Below, one piece after another: positions 45,251-58,500 of a stretch of DNA of 64,000 nt. The stretch lies in contig WPIO01000049.1 of NCBI GenBank assembly GCA_009760855.2, positions 2,934,501 to 2,998,500 of the forward strand, written 5' to 3'. The DNA comes from Cristatella mucedo (Eukaryota; Bryozoa; Phylactolaemata; Cristatellidae). A program made the translations under genes and the position numbers. How positions within the stretch are numbered: the first letter of the stretch is position 1; each line of letters begins with the position of its first letter. The notes below the pieces were generated by a model, which saw only the letters and a list, made by a program, of their open reading frames with translations, made no database searches and was not told the DNA's origin.

Positions 45251-46500
45251 TTGGGGTCAAGTGCTCGATTCCTACCTTCGATCTATTTTTGTTTTTGATT
45301 TCATAAGTGAGGCATTCACTGAGCTTTGACCTCAGGGGTCACAACTCCTGAGCTTCTTTTGTATCGGTATCTCTTCCTGTTGTAGAATCTTCCGTATGCG
45401 ACATTTCTGCTGAGTTTCGGCAGCGTAGCATCAGGCTGGCTTCATTTGTTAGTTGTTTTTCTCCTTTATGTCAATTATACATACGCTAATTTTTTGCTCA
45501 CTTTGATTTTCTGTTCCCAATTCATTCCCGTGAAAACTCTACCCCACAACGATCGGCAGAAACGACGGGTTTAACATTAAAATTTGCATCCACCCAAAGA
45601 AACAGGGAAAACTGCAACCTTGCTTTGGAAGGCAGGCCCGAGTGTCCGCTTGCCTCTCTGATAAGCACGCCCATCAATTTTCAAGCTTAAGAGTTCCTAC
45701 TGAATGGAGCAAAATCTGAATAGGATCAAAAATGGAGACGTATTTCCAAATTACATTTAGCAATGTTCACATAAGTGTGAACACTGACCTAATTTTCCTA
45801 AATGCTATTCGTCAGAGCTAGGTGGTTAATCAGCAGTAATCTGCGTGTAGGCAATGTCAAGACGTGCTGAGCTTCTTTGACTTTATATTAACTATAAAGT
45901 AAGCCCCCCAGTGAAGAATCATGAGCTAGTTATATTTACGCATATCTATAGCTTACCGAAGGCAGGCACAGCAAGGCATGCTCATTGTCAGCTATGTGAT
46001 TGCACAAGGCAGCTACGTAAGCAGTCAGCCAATCACCTCTCCTCTTCCTTTTGACATTACACTTATTGTTCTGCACCGTCGCAGGATTGCAGTTTCTTTC
46101 TTAACGAGTATATTGAAAGCATAACGTTGATGTGTGGGAACAACTCCCTCACTAAAAAAACCTAGTTGATCATAGGGTTGAGATTGCTCCAGGAAATTTT
46201 TAACTTCAAAAATTATGTGTGGTTGTTACCCACAAACTTGCAGTGCTTTGCAGTCACTGCAAAAATATTTTTTAAGTACTTTCAAATCTTTATAAATAAA
46301 GTAACGATAATTGAAATTGAAGAGGACAGAAATGCTTTGTTATCCTGTGTGCCTTCGGACACTCAGGATCAAAACTATTTTGTGACTCATGATCTACATC
46401 TGTGAGAGCCTGCACTATAGCTACAGACGTACTACAATTCAGCAGCAATACAGAAATTTTGTAACTCCAATCATCAGTGCAGGAGATCAGGTAAATAATA
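45251..46500. other. Unassigned region
   Basis: I see no recognisable gene. If the neighbouring unknown gene ends near 46680 or 47070, part of this may be its 3' flank. Confidence 0.3.
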
Positions 46501-46679
46501 TATATTTACTTATCTACATAACTTTAATTTACATGTGCCAAAAGCTTCGTGAATGATGCTGTTCGTGTAAGTTGCAATAGTGGCGAAACTTTCCAGTGAT
46601 ATTGGACAATTTTTTTTCTGCTAGCGATACACCTTGAATAAATTGGCCAAAACTATGCATGCGAAGATAAAGGCCATGC

Positions 46680-47048
46680 TCAGTGTGTCGCTCTTCTGTC
46701 CCGTCGATTTGGACCAGTTCTGCTTCGCCCACTGCCTTGGCTACGCTGGTCTTCCTGCACAGTAGCTCTATCTTCTTCAGTGGCAGACGGAACCCTGAGC
46801 CTGTCTGCGGCTTGCTCAGCCATGGCGTCAGGTGTCAGAGCCGTTAGATACGCAGAGCCATCGGGAGAGGTCGACAGGTTGGTAACGGTCACCGCTACTT
46901 CCACTGGGTCAGCAGCAGGTATATCATTTGGCGGTAGAGTTTCAGTCCTTTGTACTTGTTCACCCTTGACTTTGTCAAGTGAAGAAGCCAAATCTTCAGC
47001 TGGAGATGTGCTGACATTGACTGCTGAATTTGAAATATTACTAGACAT
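46680..47048 (-). CDS. Possible exon or small gene, 122 codons, unknown
   Basis: An open frame starts at an ATG (MSSNISNSAVNVSTSPAEDL) and is rich in Ser, Thr, Ala and Glu, with a basic end (RSRTGPNRRDRRATH). A good splice acceptor (CAAGCTTTTCAG) ends at 47069, but all frames from it meet a stop before or near the ATG. The ORF is therefore either a start exon, or lies after the end of a short terminal exon, or uses another acceptor. A second frame over 46529-46790 (AELVQIDGTEERHTEHGLYL) also looks coding-like. No family recognised. Composition resembles the exons at 57608 and 63001, so it may belong to the same gene. Confidence 0.35.
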   Translation of the reverse strand: MSSNISNSAVNVSTSPAEDLASSLDKVKGEQVQRTETLPPNDIPAADPVEVAVTVTNLSTSPDGSAYLTALTPDAMAEQAADRLRVPSATEEDRATVQEDQRSQGSGRSRTGPNRRDRRATH

Positions 47049-47239
47049 ATAGGGAATGCGTCACAATTTTAGTAGTCTGAAAAGCTTGAAAACGGTAATT
47101 TATTGATTGGGATAGTCGATTGCGTGACTTCCACACAGATCGCTTATCATCTTAACGCGGTTATTACTTCCTTACAAGTATCCTCACGGTGACCCATGCT
47201 TACAATTTAATAACGACAATTCAGCTGTATTTTTATATT

Positions 47240-48320
47240 TTTTTATTTGTATTTCATATATATTTGTGCCCTTAAAGAACTCTTTCTAGGCCCTTCGCAT
47301 ATGCTGTAAAGCAAGCCTTATCAAATGATTAGTGGTAGCATTCACAATTTCAAAAAGCGTAGCAGAGTTATTGGGGAAACTCACACTGCCAACATGTAAA
47401 ATATGGTAATTATTAGCATGCACTTTGCCAGCATGCATGAGTAAACAAGGGAAGAATCTGAAACGCCCACTAAATGCCGATAGCAAGTGCAAGCTTCTTT
47501 ATAGTGGAGTCAATTCAGGGGGTATCGTGACATCAGGCAGGAGTGAGTACCAGGCTTTGGGAGCATACGAGCTCAAGACGCGGTCTCCAAATGGTTTGAG
47601 TTTTGTACGAGGGGTAGCTAAAGGACTTGAATTTAAAAAGTGGTACGACGCTTAGCCTGTTGGGGAGTAGATATGATAGGTAGGCTGGAGCCAAATAATT
47701 AACGGACCTAAAAGTGACTGATGAAACCTTGAAGTCGGTGCGTTGTCTGACTGGAAGCCAGTGCAGGTCGTCGAGAAGTGGTAATGATGTGGAAACTGCA
47801 CCGCTCATGACAGATCAGCCTAGCTGCAAAGTTTTTGATCAACTGAAACCATTGATTGCGCAGGCCGGTCAACCAGCAAGGAGAAAGTTACAGAAGTCGA
47901 GACGAGATGTCACAAATGCATAGGACCAGTTTCGCTGTAGTCTCCCTGTCAGGGCAAGCCCAAATTTTAGCAATGTAATGCAGCTGAAAATAGGCACCCT
48001 TGACTGTGGAGTTTATTTACTCATCTAATGAAACGTCTGTAGAGTATTACACCTAGATTTGATGCTGATTCAATAAGATACATGCTGGCACAGCTCATTT
48101 TGAGTGTTTAACTTTCAAATTTCTGAGTCACTCCTGCGTTTCTGATAAAAATTAATTTGGTTTAATCGCAATTCAATTTGAAAAATCTTGCTGCCATACA
48201 TTTGGGGACGTCAGCAATGCATGCAGCAAGAGAGCGGAAAAATTGTAAGTGCTAATAATGCATGGGGGTTGGGATGGATCAAAGCAAAGGTGCAATTCCA
48301 TTCGCATCCTGCAAGGAGCA
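47240..48320 (-). mobile_element. alpha LINE 3' portion, decayed
   Basis: The minus frame 47533-47808 includes LPLLDDLHWLPVRQRTDFKV, then NYLAPAYLSYLLP. The diverged tail is near 47265-47310. The 48000-48320 part follows the DDHISS to YADD-side segments with many changes. Confidence 0.75.
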
Positions 48321-48538
48321 CTTGACAGTGAAGAATTTCAGTAACAACGCAGGATAAACTGTTGAAAATGCTTAGACAAAACTCAGTAATGGATTGGAGT
48401 TGGTGTTTTATAGACTTTTAAATGGCTGCTTGTGGTCATTGAAGTTGGACTGGGCTACAAGCCTACCATGATCAAGGGTAAGTCATTCTCTTAACCTACA
48501 GGGGGGCTTGCATGCCTATCTTTCAGACATGAACATTT

Positions 48539-48542
48539 AGTA

Positions 48543-48578
<36 letters not shown>
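48539..48578. repeat. (TA)n microsatellite
   Basis: About 40 bp of alternating TA with one GTA interruption. Confidence 0.9.
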
Positions 48579-48579
<1 letters not shown>

Positions 48580-49420
48580 AAAAGTGTCACTGTGAAAGGT
48601 CTACAAATGCAGTCTTATTTTTTTTCAACAGATTTTAAACCAGGGCTCATTTACATGCAACAGAATACGAGCTAGCGTAGTTAAAATGACGGGTTGGAAC
48701 GATAATGGATATGACACCATGGTAGCCGCAAGGAGTGAGTATGACCATATGAACTGTCAACAAAAAATTTTAAAATGCACACCCAAATGAGAGTTCACGG
48801 TGAAGTAATCATTATATTATAATGCATCTACTCTATAACGCTTTGGTCTATAACTATGGGCACTGTAATATCGTCCGAGCCGATGCATCGGGAGTGGTTT
48901 CTGCTTAACTTATTGCTCTTACTGTCTTGCAGGACAATTTGCCAAAACTGTTTCTTGCTGTCTGCCCTGAAAAATTAATTAATAATGACAACCTAACGAG
49001 GTCCGAAGAAACACTCTAGGCTATGTAGGTTGAAAACGTTTCTCACTAAAGGAATAAAATAACGTGTCATCAAAAGCAATGAAAACCATGCTCAACCATA
49101 AAGTTAAGTGTTTGTTTAAACTCAAAGTTGAACTTATATACCATTCTTATTTTGCTTTGCGTTTGAAGATGTAAGTTGGACAAGGTCAGATCATAAATTC
49201 TAGCAGAGTCGTAACTGAATAATTGGGGGGACACGTATCTGCCATCCCCATGCTATAAAGCAGCTGTCTATTAGGAGGCAAGGGCCAGCTTGCCCCGAAT
49301 TTCGCCGACCTGAGACCTCTTACAAGCACATTTACAAATGTCCTATATGTGCCTATGTCGAAGCTAGAAAGTTTGAGAAAGTCATTTTTTTAGTCTCTTT
49401 CTAGGACTGTAGCATCAGTT
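48579..49420. other. Unassigned, probably intronic or intergenic
   Basis: I recognise no gene or repeat. Confidence 0.3.
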
Positions 49421-49425
49421 CATAC

Positions 49426-49593
49426 CTGGACGCCATTTACTACTTCGGCAGCTGCAGGCTTACCTATTTCTTCTCTCTCTTGCATCTTCTTTGATTTCCC
49501 TTGCGGTATTTTTAAAATGCCTTTTGCTTCATTAGCACCGGAAGAAAGCGGTGACAAGGCCTTGTCGATCTGGTGTGACGAAGCTTTGGAATT
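49426..49593 (-). CDS. Unknown gene, probable later exon
   Basis: The acceptor is TTTTTGCCTGCTTAG before 49593 and the donor is GTCCAG|GTATGA. The 56 codons read NSKASSHQIDKALSPLSSGA, then GILKIPQGKSKKMQEREEIG and AEVVNGVQ. The exon is symmetrical (phase 0-0), like the exit of the 57608 exon. It is too short and low in features to assign function. Confidence 0.55.
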
Positions 49594-52500
49594 CTAAGCA
49601 GGCAAAAACCATGACAATTTTAATGGGTAAGTTAAAAGTCTCGTCGTTTAAAGTGATTTGCAGCTAGAGCTTTAAATAGCTTATTTTATATTGGGCTGTT
49701 TCAAACCAAAAAGGCTTATAATAATACAATAATAATGCACTTGATAAAGCGCCCTCAGAGAACTAACAGCAAACAAGCATAGAGACACGATTAACTTCAT
49801 GTGTAGATAATGGTGAATCCCCTCATCGGAAGATATGAATTATCTCTGTATGTTGATCTACACTGCCACTAAGACTAAGCAGATGCAGCATTTGAGTTTC
49901 CTGAAGCTTACTTAAAGCCTACACGGCTTATGGGGAATTTATGTTAATATAATGCAATGTATCTCCGTCTGCACTCACCTTTGTACAAGAACAACGTGGG
50001 TTTTAAACTGGAGATTTTTCTATAGCAAAGATTTGAAATTTTCGGCACGCATGTGAATGCCAAAAAACATTCATCCTATGTAACAGAGAAAATTAAAAAC
50101 CATACCTGGGTCAGAAGAGCGGTTAAGGAGGTGACTAGCATGAAATTAACAGCTATGAGCGGTTGGGGCGAACCACTGTCGGAAGCAGGAGAAAATATTT
50201 CGTTGCCTAATACAGATCCATGTTACCTTAAATGGCTGGGGCCCCCCACCGTTTACCCTGAGCAATCACAGCTAACCCACGAATGCTCGTTGGCAGTTCG
50301 TAAGAGGACTAGCTGCTGGCTGATCGATGTACACTCGAAAATGGTTTGCCAAGCGTGACGAAGAAGAAGTCGCCCAAGCTCATAGATCATGTGGGACTCA
50401 AAGGATCACGTGAAACCTAGAGCAGAAACCTGAGTAAACCAAGACAGAGACCAAACTGGTGACGTAGGGGAGCCCAAAGGCCGTCAGGCTTGGTGTACTG
50501 TATTTGAAGGTACGCCTATTTTTGGAGAGAAGATCGTATCTTAGCATATGATAGTGTTATTTTTTACCGGGGCCTAAAGATGATGACGGACCCAGCTTTC
50601 GGTGCGAAGCGTCAGCCTCTACGAACGTCTCTAGGCGAGTAAATTTACTCTGGACGAGATTCAGTCTCTCCATGCGTAAATTTACTTTAAGGAACTTGAA
50701 GTACCTTTGCTCCCAAGCTTCACTTTTATAGCATTAATTCATATCACGCTTTTTATGAGAAAGTTGAATAGTCTAATTATAATAGCTAAATGGTCTTCTG
50801 TGTAGCAAAAATTAGGCCTGCAGATTCAAAGCCTTCCTCTAGAGCTTCAAAACATAAATTTTCCATGCTTCTCGCTTGGAAAATTTATTAAGTCATCAAT
50901 ATCCTCCAGCACTAGGTTTCTCATATTCAATAGAGCAAAGCTGCTCGAGATGTGAAATAGAACGCTGGACAGCCACAAGGATGCTGTCATGAGGCTGTCT
51001 GGTACCAATGCATTACCAGGGAGACCGGATAAGCAGAAGCTGGCTCACACACAATTGGCCTAAAGCTGGTTCATGCTTAACCAATGCGATTTTATTTAAA
51101 TGCAGTATTGCAAATATAAACTGCTTTAAGGAAAAAAGTTATAATTCCAGTGAAAATGAATCACAGTCGCATTTCTCTTTATTCAACCCGTCAATAATAT
51201 AGCTTAACCATTGGTGGCTGGATTTTGTTTACAATAATACGAATAATAATAGGTCATTTTCATAGTGGCTTAAGTGAACAGTCTCTACCCAGTTGCTTTA
51301 TAATGAGCTGCAAGTGAAAGAACGCCAAATAAAAAAAATCATAATCTAAGAGTGTCAAAAGTATTACTTGAGGGTCATTATCAAAGCCTGCAATGTGAGA
51401 TGAGCTAAAAGACGCCTGCAGCTGTGCTTTAATCGTTCAATCTGGCTTCGCTGTCCAAGATTGCATTAATCTAATAGAAGCACCATACAGATGTATAGCT
51501 GTAATCACTGTTAACAGTTTTGGTAATCTCTTGTGCAAGCATAAAAGCTGAAGCTTATGCATCAACGTCCGGGGTTATCATCGCTGAGTCATTCACGGGT
51601 AAAAGACAATTCTATAGCTCAACAGAAACCAGAAAGAGATCGCAAGCATAAATCTGGTGCAATGCATGAGATGTAAGCGTATGAGATACAAGGTAGGTTT
51701 CATTTTTATAAATGGAAGAAAGCAGACATACATTTCGATAGAGCAATTGGTCATAACTAATTCCGTTGAAAAATTGGTTTCTCGATAGACTTGGAACGAC
51801 GTGCTTTTTCAATTTATTTCCAGTGCAAGTAAACAGCAAATACTACTAGTGTTTTCCCAATGTGTACTAAAGAGAAGGGATAAATTTCACACCAGTATTT
51901 TTGTTTTGGAACGGATAGACTTGACAACTTACTTCTTGACAAATCCAAGAAAGCCTAAAAAAAAGCCTCTATTCCGGGTAGCAGTAACTAAATTAGAGAG
52001 TATTCTATACATATTCTATTAGCTATTAAAAGTGTTGTCTGAAAAATAATGTATTGTATTTTCATGATAATTCTTTTGATTTATTTTAACTTTTTATCGT
52101 AAAAAACTTACTTCCAGAATTATGTCACATATTTAGCATTAAAAGCTTGCAGGTATAGATGGTGCCTTCACAACATAGGTAAAGTGCTTAGAAAAATATG
52201 TATTACTCAGAGGACACTATAAGAATGTTATTATCACTGTTATTATTATAATTACGACGAAGGCTACAGACCTTCGCTTTATCACAACTGATAAGATAAA
52301 CCTCAAATAGGCTACTTCTAATTCCTCCAATACTGAATAAGCGACAACTATTTCGCATTGATACTCTGTCTTTGACACGCAGGTTGAATGAAGACACGTG
52401 GCTCCTAGATTTCATTACGTTAATGCGGTGAGCAATTTTTTTAACAGTGTCAATATAGCCTAGCGCCTTTTCACAGCATAATTCTTGCAAAAAACCTGTA

Positions 52501-55500
52501 GATGACGCATCAGCAGGTAATATGTAGCACATTATCAAGTCTAGTGGATGTGGAAGCCAGTTGAGCGAAGTAATACCAGTTGATATTTGTCGAAATACAT
52601 TTTTAAATCACATAGAGCACTGTACTCCGTTAATGAATCCTGTCGATAGAGATCAAGTTCTCTTAACCATTAGGTAGGATTCGGAGCTTATAAGAAGACG
52701 GCTGAACATTTTAATGAGAGAGCTCAACCTTTCAAGCAGCAGCATAAACCTCGAACTTGTCCAAGCTATCCAATTGTGGCTGGTGGCACGCCTCTAACTC
52801 TCGGTTAAAGTAAGGGATGCAGCCTTTCAGCCCCCTATAGTAGAAATGGGTTTCTTTGAATGTTGTCGAATCGTCCTCTCTAGATCGCAATTTGATCGTT
52901 GGATGTCCGAAAGTGCAATATCAAATGGATTGCACAGATGGAAATAGCAGTGTATACGAAAGATTTCAGCTAAGTAAATCAAGTGGTATTCCGAATGCAA
53001 TGAAGACTGGAGACCAGCAGCAAACACAATCGACAACCAGGCAGAGGCTCAGTGAGCGGGACAGACGACCCCGGGCGCTACGTCAAGGGGGCACCAAAGA
53101 AGGCAGCCAGCAAAGGGGGCGTCCGGCAGACACAAAAACCAAAACGATAGGAAAAGAAAGGATAAAGCAATTCCTGAAAGGCACTTTAAGTTTTCTTGGA
53201 AGAAAAAGTTAAAGAACTGTGAAGAAACGGAAACACGCTGGTAAAATGAGTGTTGAAAATCATTGAGGAAACAAAGAAGAACATTTTAAGGAGGACGAAA
53301 GCAAGCGGAACGGAGACAATGACATGAACAGAGAAGTAGAGGAAATGAGTAAAGGCAGAAAGCGTGATAACAATTGAGAAACAAACACTCTGCTGGGTTA
53401 CAGCCTCAGGAATAAAGGTGGCTCTGTAAATACGAAGATTGTCACCTTTTGGACCGTGTGATAAAAAGCACTACTACAAGAGATGCCACTGAATCTGTTG
53501 CAATTTCACAAGTGCTGGACCTTAAAGATTTTGGCTAAATGAAGTTTGACAGAACCTCGGTTTCAAAGGAAATTCCATAGAAACTTCTAACTAATCTAGT
53601 ATTACAAGAATCAAAAATGTTAAAGAACAAAGATCCATTTTCTGAAAAAGATTGTCCGGCCATGAGCACAGACTGGTTCAAAAGATAACATGCTAATGGA
53701 CATGAAGTTAGCAGGACCTGGCTGAGCTACTCTCCCTCAAAACATTCGGCATATTGCTTCTGTTGTTTGCTCTTCCCTACGTCGACCCTAAATTCACGAT
53801 CGTCACTTGAATTGCCAAAAGGGTTTAGCCAGTGGTGGAAACCTGTAACGAATTGCCCATGAAAACAGCCCTTCTCACCGTCAGGCTTTCACCAAATTGA
53901 AAGACACACAAAGTGACTTCGCAAAGAAAGTGGAGTAGACACTGCTTCTGAGGCTCACATCTTACCAGAAAAAAACATGACGGGCAGAATTTCTAAAGAG
54001 AGTCCTCAGATGCATCAAGCTCTTGGTTTTCCCAAAAACTGGCATTCCTTAATCACCAAGTGAGTGTTGGCCTGGCTGGTGAGAAACACCATTGGAAACT
54101 TCTTGGGACTTCCATCTTATCTTATCTTATCTTCATCATCATACCTTCATCTTTCAGCTCAGTACGATCCTCTTCTCTAAGCTCACTATTGGGGCACGCA
54201 AGAGAATCCAAAATCAGTCTCTTATCTGTTTCCTCAAACCCAATATGAGTAAATTAGTAAATTACATTCACAGTCAGAGACAAGCTACTCTGCAGCATAC
54301 GGTGAAACAAGTACTAGCGAAATCTGCATGACTCAACTCCTGACTTGGCACACTGCGAGTAGATTTCTGAGTTCATTTGATTTGTCGGTGAAGATTTTTC
54401 AAACAAAAAAGTCATTATCAAAGAGCCTTTCTTGGGCTTTCTTCAAATCTACGCCAACGATGCTGCAGCATTTGAGGGTCTCATAGTGGAAAAATTGAAT
54501 CTGACAAAATGTCCCTGCAAGCTTGCCGGTCGCAGAGCTACGACACCGCAGCAGTCATATGTGGCCACTTTTCAGCTGTCCAAAAGAGAATAAAGTCCAG
54601 AAAGGGGACGGCAATTTTTGTAAACTGTGATAACCACAACTTTAACAGGGCAGGAGTTCATGCTGCAAGTCCAATTTCCGTTGTCATTACGTTTTTGGAA
54701 CAATAGCGAGCACTTACTTATTCTTTTCAAGATAAACTCTGAGGTGAGAAAAATTGAAGAAAGTTTTAGACATCACTGTCAAACATGACTTTGTAACAAG
54801 GTGGAGTGCTTGAGTGGAGCCTGTGTAAGCAATCAATTATGGACTGGACAGCATTGCAGGTCTTTTGGAGCAACTGTCTGAGGACGCCAGTGGACCACTT
54901 GAAACAAGAAGTGAAACTGGCAGTCTCCTACACAGTATTTTGAACTTTAACCTTTTGGCTCAGTTTCCATTGTATTACTGCATCTTAAGGGAGATTGACC
55001 ACATTTAGAAAAGCTTGCACGATCCAAAGATACGATTAAAGGCGCTTCATGTGACCTCCACTCTCTTGAGATTGAGTTATTAAGACTTCAAGAAGACCTG
55101 TACCAAGAATCTCAACTAGATGCCAAAATGAGATGTGAATTATGGGGAGATGCAATTGGACGAAGAATCCACCCAATGATGCAGATGCTTTGATGAATCT
55201 CTCAAGATACTTAAAAAGCCTGGATTAGATACAGAGGTCCTTGCAAACTATCGCCCATTTGCAAACCATCGCCCAAATATCTTCCCTTCTTCCTTTCATG
55301 TCCAATATTCTTGAAAAAATTGTAGCTAAGCAGCTGGTTGAACACATTGAAAAGAATGAAATGTCAGAAACATTTCAATCAGGATTCAAGAGGGAGCACT
55401 CCACTGAAACTGATCTCCTCCGTGTTAACAACGACACTCTACGTGGCAACGATGACAGGAATGTCACTGCCCTAGTTCTGCTAGATCTTTCAGCTGATTT

Positions 55501-58500
55501 CGTCAACATTGATCACGATGTTCTAATTAAATGATTAAGAACAACGATCGGTCAGGCAGACGATGCACTGGCGTGGTTTAAATCGTAGTTGTCTGGTCGT
55601 TTTCAATCCGTGCTGTGTGGGGGGGCAGGTCTCACACACGAGACGGGTCACCGGCAGAGACCCTCAAGGGCCCGAACTCGGTCCATTGCGGCTCTTTACT
55701 TATACTCAACCTCTGGTAAAAATGCTTAAGGCCCATGAAATATGATATCACTTTTATGCTGCCTATACCCAGCTGTATTTATCATTCAAACCATCATAAT
55801 CTGCTGCAGAAACTGATAAACTGAATGCTTGCCTTGGCGACATTCGATCCTGGATGTCGGAAAACTTCTTGAAACTAAATGACGATAAAACCGAACTGCT
55901 GCTCTTAGGACACGCTAAGCGTGTTGCTGGATTAAAAGGCTTTGCTCTTCCATAGGAGATGCTGTCGTGCCACAACCACCACGTGCTCGAAATGTAGGTG
56001 TAGTTTTCGACAGGTGCCTCAATTTTAAAAGCTTCATTCAGAAGACTGCATATATACAGATAGCCATCAATGCCGATCTCTATCTAAGATTAGGAGCTGT
56101 CTTCCACAGTGGCTTGAAAAATCTCCTTGGTTCTGTCTCGGCCTCATTATTGTAATTCCCTTTTGGCTGAGCCACCAAAGAAAGCAACTAGGCCATTGCA
56201 GCTGACTATGAATATGGCTGCAAGGCTCGTCTTAGAGTCCCGGCGGTTTGAGCACGTGTCTCCTTTGCTAAAAGCGCTAGGGTGGACACCGGTTGATCAA
56301 CGGATTCAGAGCAAGGTTCTTACGCTGACCCACAAGGCCCGCCACGGCTTAGCTCTTTCGTACCTAGCTGAACTGCTGCTCCAGTTTCAGCCTCTTCGCA
56401 TCCTCAGGTCCTGTGTGGACAATAAATTAGCTGTTCCCTTCCTCTACTTAAAGACCGTTGGCGACAGAAGCTTTAGCTCTGCAGGTCCTAGGCTGTCGAA
56501 CTTGCCTCCACAATTCTTTCGCAACGACAGCAACTCTCCTGCTACCGACTATGGCTCATCTTTTTCAGCGATCCTGAGCTGCTACTTCCATGCTACTCAC
56601 TACTTCAACTGCTCTCCTGACTCTGCTATGCTTCCCACTTTCACTTTGTTGCATGAGACGAAGTCTGTTGGGTACCGAATGCGTACCGAAAGCCGCTTAG
56701 GCTGTGATTGGGCTATGCCAAACTCTCCTGCGTAACACCCACATAATCTTTACAGCTTTGTGGAGTTACATTACATTTAGATGTCGGTCTCTCGGCAGAG
56801 TAGATCTCAAGAATAATGAAGAACAGCATAGGCTATATCCGACATGAAATTACAATTAGGTTTTACCCGGCTCACAGATCTTAATGTCAATTTGGTTTCT
56901 TGTTGAAGATTGAGAAGCGTTTGAAGACACTTGACCAAACCAAACACCACCAGCAATGTCTAGATCTTGGAGAATTCTACTATTCAGACGTTGGTGGAAC
57001 TGTGCTTCACAACGAAACATGTGACTTTAAAACGATTCTTGCCTCACGTCACGACACGGCACCAACGACCGCACCATTGGAACTCGTATTTTTCATTATT
57101 CGTTGAGCTGCCTTGCAAGTTCTTCTCACCATAGCTGTATCAGTAGCAAGTAATGAAGGTTCTTTTAGCAAGCTGGAGATAATCCTCTCTTAGAGCATCA
57201 ATGGGGCAAGGTCAAATTGAGGATTTGGCCATGTTAAGTATAGAGAAAGAAACATAGGGAAATATTGACTTACAAACTATAATAGACCTGTTTCTACGTT
57301 CAAGGCCAGAAAAATTCACCTTAATTAAGACTGTAACAGCTAATTTGTACCTTTACTACACCTAGTACAACTTTCTCAACCCGATATGCCTCTAGCGTGT
57401 TTAGTGCTTTTCTTCTGTGGCGGAGCAATTTTGCAGCCATTTTGATAGGGTAGGGTAGGCGGAGTTATTTGCAGCTTTTTCCTGGGTGCCGAAAGGTCTC
57501 ACTATGCCACTGCAACCTAGAGATCGTCGGTGTAAACTGTCGGCGAATTCTATAGTTATTATCAACCAGCTCTTGAGATGAAGGCTCTCAGTCCTTCCGA
57601 TCCTTACCACAGCACTCTTTTGGACGGCATTATGGGCCTTCAGGCTAGGCCTTGCTTCGGTGTCCATAAAACCAGCAACAGTTACAGTTGCTGCTCTTCC
57701 TCTTGTCATACGGCTCACACCATCGTCCTCTCCTTCTTTAACTGTCTCCAATTGTCCGGCAGCGCCTGTAGTACGTTCCTACGGAAAAAGAATGTTTATA
57801 AAAAATACTACAACTGCATCATCTAATACCAGTACACTAGTTAATTTCGATAAATTGCACATTCTTTGTTCAAAAAATTGCATTTTTAATGTCAAGCAGT
57901 TCTGGTATCCGTAAAATTTAAGCAGCTCTATTGGGCTTAGTTACACCACGTATAACTCTTCTTGTGCACAGGTCTACCAGAAGTTTTGATAGGACATCTA
58001 AAGCTAAAGCAACCAAATTGGATGACAGATGATCTCGAGCCATAGCTCAAAAATCTATTTCTATCTGCATCCAGGAAAAACGTAACCCCTTTTTTTGGAT
58101 GTCACCTCACCAATCACCAGAGGTTGACTCTAATTATCCCTTGCATTTTCAGATTGACATAAAAGCATCCAGTTTCCTTAAATGGTAAATGTCAAACTAC
58201 TGAAAAAAACGGGTCCACCAATCAATTACTTGCTCAAGATGCCTTTCAAAGGACAAACATGTTGAAACTAGATCGGGAGTTAGAAAGATTTCAGCATAGA
58301 AGGAAACAGTAATTAACTAAACTCCAACTAAGTAATCTGAAAGCAGCAAATCTACAAATAAATAAATTACCAATCTCAGCACCAAATGCAACTTGTGTAA
58401 CAACTTTCGAAACTTGGTAGATCGAGGTAAATCATGTAGCTTGATGAGGTGAATAGTTGTGACTTTCACATGTGCTTCAGTTTTTGCCTTGAACAATCCT

